NCBI GenBank assembly: GCA_035308365.1
Contig: DATGGU010000097.1
Location: forward strand, 6,260-70,259
Source: PALSA-505 sp035308365
GTDB taxonomy: Bacteria; Actinomycetota; Actinomycetes; Streptosporangiales; Streptosporangiaceae
DNA: 64,000 bases
Reading direction: 5' to 3'
A program made the position numbers and the translations under genes. This document shows positions 61,677-64,000 of this stretch, one piece after another; the stretch's first letter is position 1, and every line of letters starts with the position of its first letter. The notes beneath the pieces are model-generated. The model worked only from the letters and a program-made list of their open reading frames with translations. It had not been told where the DNA came from and searched no databases.

Positions 61677-63020
61677 GTGGCGGACATTATTGACGAGCTG
61701 AGCTGGCGGGGCCTGCTCGCGCTATCCACCGACCTTGATGAGCTGCGCAACGCGCTCACGTCGGGGCGGGTCACCGTCTACATCGGCTTCGACCCGACCG
61801 CTGCCGGAATGCACATCGGGAACCTGGTCCAGTTGCTCACCCTGCGCCGCCTGCAGCTCGCCGGTCACCGGCCGATCGGCCTGGTGGGCGGGGCGACCGG
61901 CCTCATCGGGGATCCGAGCGGCAAGTCGGCCGAGCGGGTGCTGAACCCGCGCGAGGTCGTGGCGGAGTGGACGGAGCGGCTCAAGTCCGAGGTGGCCCGG
62001 ATTCTCGACTTCACCCCGGGCCCGGCCGGCGCGCTGCTGGTCAGCAACCTGGACTGGACCCAGGACATGCCGGTCCTGGACTTCCTGCGGGACATTGGCA
62101 AGCACTTCCCGGTCAATCAGATGCTGGCCAGGGAGTCGGTGAAGGCCAGGCTCGACGGCGGCGGGATCAGCTACACCGAATTCAGTTACCAGCTTCTGCA
62201 GGCCATGGACTACCTGGAACTGCACCGGCGGCACGGCTGCACGCTGCAGGTCGGCGGCAGCGATCAGTGGGGCAACCTGGTCGCCGGGGTGGATCTTATC
62301 CGGCGGGTGGAGGGCGCCGCCGTGCACGCGCTCGCGACCCCGCTGATCACCAAACCGGATGGCACGAAATACGGGAAGACCGAGGGCGGGGCGATCTGGA
62401 TCAGCCCGGACCTGATGAGCCCGTACGCGTTCTACCAGTTCTGGATCAACCGGTCGGACGCTGAAGTGGCCGGCCTGCTCAAGGTCTTTACCTTCCGTAC
62501 CGAGCAGGAGATCGCCGAGCTGGAACGGACCACGGCCGAGCGGCCGGCCAGCCGGGAGGCGCAGCGGGTACTGGCGCAGGACGTGACGACGCTGGTCCAC
62601 GGCGCCGCCGAGTACGAGAAGGTGGCCGCGGCCAGCCGTGCGCTGTTCGGCCAGGGTGACCTCGGCGCGCTCGATGAGACAACTCTCACAGCCGCCTTGG
62701 CCGAGGTGCCGTCGACCGTGGTTCAGATCAGCGGAAACGGCTCGGCGGAGGCCGGTTCCAGCCCAGCCGAAGGGGAGATACCGCCGGTCAGTGAGCTGAT
62801 GGCGCGGGCCGGGATCGTGGCCAGCAGGTCGGCCGCCAGGCGCGCGATCGCCGAGGGCGGGGCCTACTTGAATAACAGAAAGGTGACGAACGAAACGGGC
62901 ATTCCCACCGTCGGTGACCTCCTGCACGGGAAGTTTCTCGTGCTCAGGAGGGGTAAGCGCACCGTCGGCGGGGTAGAGGTAAGGGTCGGCGAGCCCTCCG
63001 GGGCCCGTCGTTCGATTTGA
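61677..63020 (+). CDS. tyrS: Tyrosine--tRNA ligase
   Basis: 447 aa, class I synthetase. The HIGH-type motif is HIGNLVQLL, the tyrosine-binding region SYQLLQAMDYLEL and the KMSKS-type motif KYGKTEGG. The C-terminal S4 domain is at ~375-440 (SRSAARRAIAEGGAYLNNRKV). GTG 61677 is preferred because GGAGAGAGGGAG lies just upstream and the conserved protein starts there; a TTG at 61641 would be unusual. Its stop codon lies within the -35 of an rRNA promoter candidate. Confidence 0.96.
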   Translation: MADIIDELSWRGLLALSTDLDELRNALTSGRVTVYIGFDPTAAGMHIGNLVQLLTLRRLQLAGHRPIGLVGGATGLIGDPSGKSAERVLNPREVVAEWTERLKSEVARILDFTPGPAGALLVSNLDWTQDMPVLDFLRDIGKHFPVNQMLARESVKARLDGGGISYTEFSYQLLQAMDYLELHRRHGCTLQVGGSDQWGNLVAGVDLIRRVEGAAVHALATPLITKPDGTKYGKTEGGAIWISPDLMSPYAFYQFWINRSDAEVAGLLKVFTFRTEQEIAELERTTAERPASREAQRVLAQDVTTLVHGAAEYEKVAAASRALFGQGDLGALDETTLTAALAEVPSTVVQISGNGSAEAGSSPAEGEIPPVSELMARAGIVASRSAARRAIAEGGAYLNNRKVTNETGIPTVGDLLHGKFLVLRRGKRTVGGVEVRVGEPSGARRSI

Positions 63021-63044
63021 CGACTGGCGGAGGACTGCTAATGT
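63017..63044 (+). promoter_or_regulatory. rRNA promoter candidate 1
   Basis: TTGACG (63017-63022), 16-base spacer, TAATGT (63039-63044). The -35 overlaps the tyrS stop. About 450 bases before the 16S gene. Confidence 0.5.
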
Positions 63045-63172
63045 TCAACCTGCCCCGGGGAGAGCGGATCGCCTTACGGTGATCGGGACCCGGGGACCAT
63101 CCAGCACCGTCGGCAGAGCACGCCGGGTTGTTGCGCGGTTTCGGACCGTGAACGGTCGGCTTGCTCGAACTG

Positions 63173-63202
63173 GTGACGTCCAGTCCCAGACCCGGCTATG
63201 CT
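63173..63202 (+). promoter_or_regulatory. rRNA promoter candidate 2
   Basis: GTGACG (63173-63178), 18-base spacer, TATGCT (63197-63202). Weaker than its neighbours but in the correct region for multiple rRNA promoters. Confidence 0.4.
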
Positions 63203-63239
63203 GGAGGGACAGCCCGAAGGAAAAGCTCGGCCAAATGAT

Positions 63240-63268
63240 TTGACGGAGCCCTGAACGGCTGGTAAGTT
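63240..63268 (+). promoter_or_regulatory. rRNA promoter candidate 3 (best)
   Basis: TTGACG (63240-63245), a perfect 17-base spacer and TAAGTT (63263-63268). It resembles known actinobacterial rRNA promoters. About 230 bases upstream of the 16S start. Confidence 0.65.
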
Positions 63269-63320
63269 AGTAGGGTTGCCCCAGCGAAGGATGAGAGTCC
63301 TTCAACGGTGAGCGTCCGCT

Positions 63321-63481
63321 CCTTGAGAACTCAACAGCGTGCTAAAAGCCAGTGCATTAAGCACAACCTCGTCAATGGGGATCCATGGCCATTCTGGCTA
63401 CGGTTCCCTGCGATGATTTGCCAAGATCGCTCCGGCTAGTCCGGAGCACTCCAAGTCAGCAGCCCATGCGGTTTCCGCATG
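63321..63481 (+). promoter_or_regulatory. 16S rRNA leader with processing elements
   Basis: CCTTGAGAACTCAACAGCGT at 63321-63340 is a phrase commonly found in actinobacterial rRNA leaders. Two perfect hairpins follow: GCTCCGG/CCGGAGC (63429-63447) and CATGCGG-TTT-CCGCATG (63465-63481), the latter 14 bases before the 16S start. Leader RNA pairs with the 16S trailer for RNase III processing in other bacteria. The gap 63021-63495 holds no gene. Confidence 0.65.
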
Positions 63482-63495
63482 GTTGCATATAGACA

Positions 63496-64000
<505 letters not shown>

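Overview
The window is high-GC DNA (about 70% by eye) from an actinobacterium. Evidence is the infC-rpmI-rplT, pheST, argCJBDRGH and mpg-tyrS blocks in actinobacterial order, frequent GTG starts, translational overlaps of four bases, and a 16S rRNA 5' end with actinobacterial signature sequence. I cannot name the genus. Nearly all the DNA is coding.

Left arm (1-14503): the end of rarA, two small membrane-associated genes, alaS, ruvX, a very long mltG and aroE run as one block on the + strand. A Sfp-type phosphopantetheinyl transferase and a metallophosphoesterase lie convergent on the - strand. An ABC exporter pair follows, then infC-rpmI-rplT with structured leaders, and a SpoU-type rRNA methyltransferase.

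Centre (14504-46215): a roughly 31-kb hybrid NRPS/PKS biosynthetic cluster sits between the rRNA methyltransferase and the PAS sensor kinase/pheS. The genes are tightly spaced on the + strand and read as one operon behind a TTGACA-N16-TATGGT promoter. Order: type II thioesterase; lantibiotic-dehydratase-like (LanB-like) protein; NRPS-A (A-PCP-C-A-PCP); PKS (KS-AT-KR-DH-ACP); NRPS-B (C-A-PCP plus a decayed tail); a fused double acyl-CoA dehydrogenase; an MFS exporter; NRPS-C (C, degenerate A, degenerate C, A-PCP, terminal C); and a threonine-synthase-like PLP enzyme. A convergent F420-type oxidoreductase ends the block. No chain-terminating TE domain, MbtH-like gene, pathway regulator or RiPP precursor was recognised. 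The phosphopantetheinyl transferase at 7.8 kb could activate the carrier domains. The product is unknown. By eye, one A domain looks Asp-like and another Lys2-like.

Right arm (46503-64000): an orphan soluble histidine kinase, pheS-pheT, two convergent small genes (one a lipoprotein), the arginine operon argCJBDRGH behind a paired ArgR-box operator (argF absent), a 3-methyladenine glycosylase, tyrS, a multi-promoter rRNA leader and the first ~505 bases of 16S rRNA.

The two most unusual signals are these. (1) A LanB-like protein, from a family that uses aminoacyl-tRNA, is translationally coupled to an NRPS/PKS line and no precursor peptide is visible. (2) A 30-bp imperfectly palindromic repeat is dispersed strictly in frame inside unrelated proteins (PheS, three NRPS proteins, the dehydrogenase, probably ArgB). 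It encodes variants of AVGRLSGQEG.
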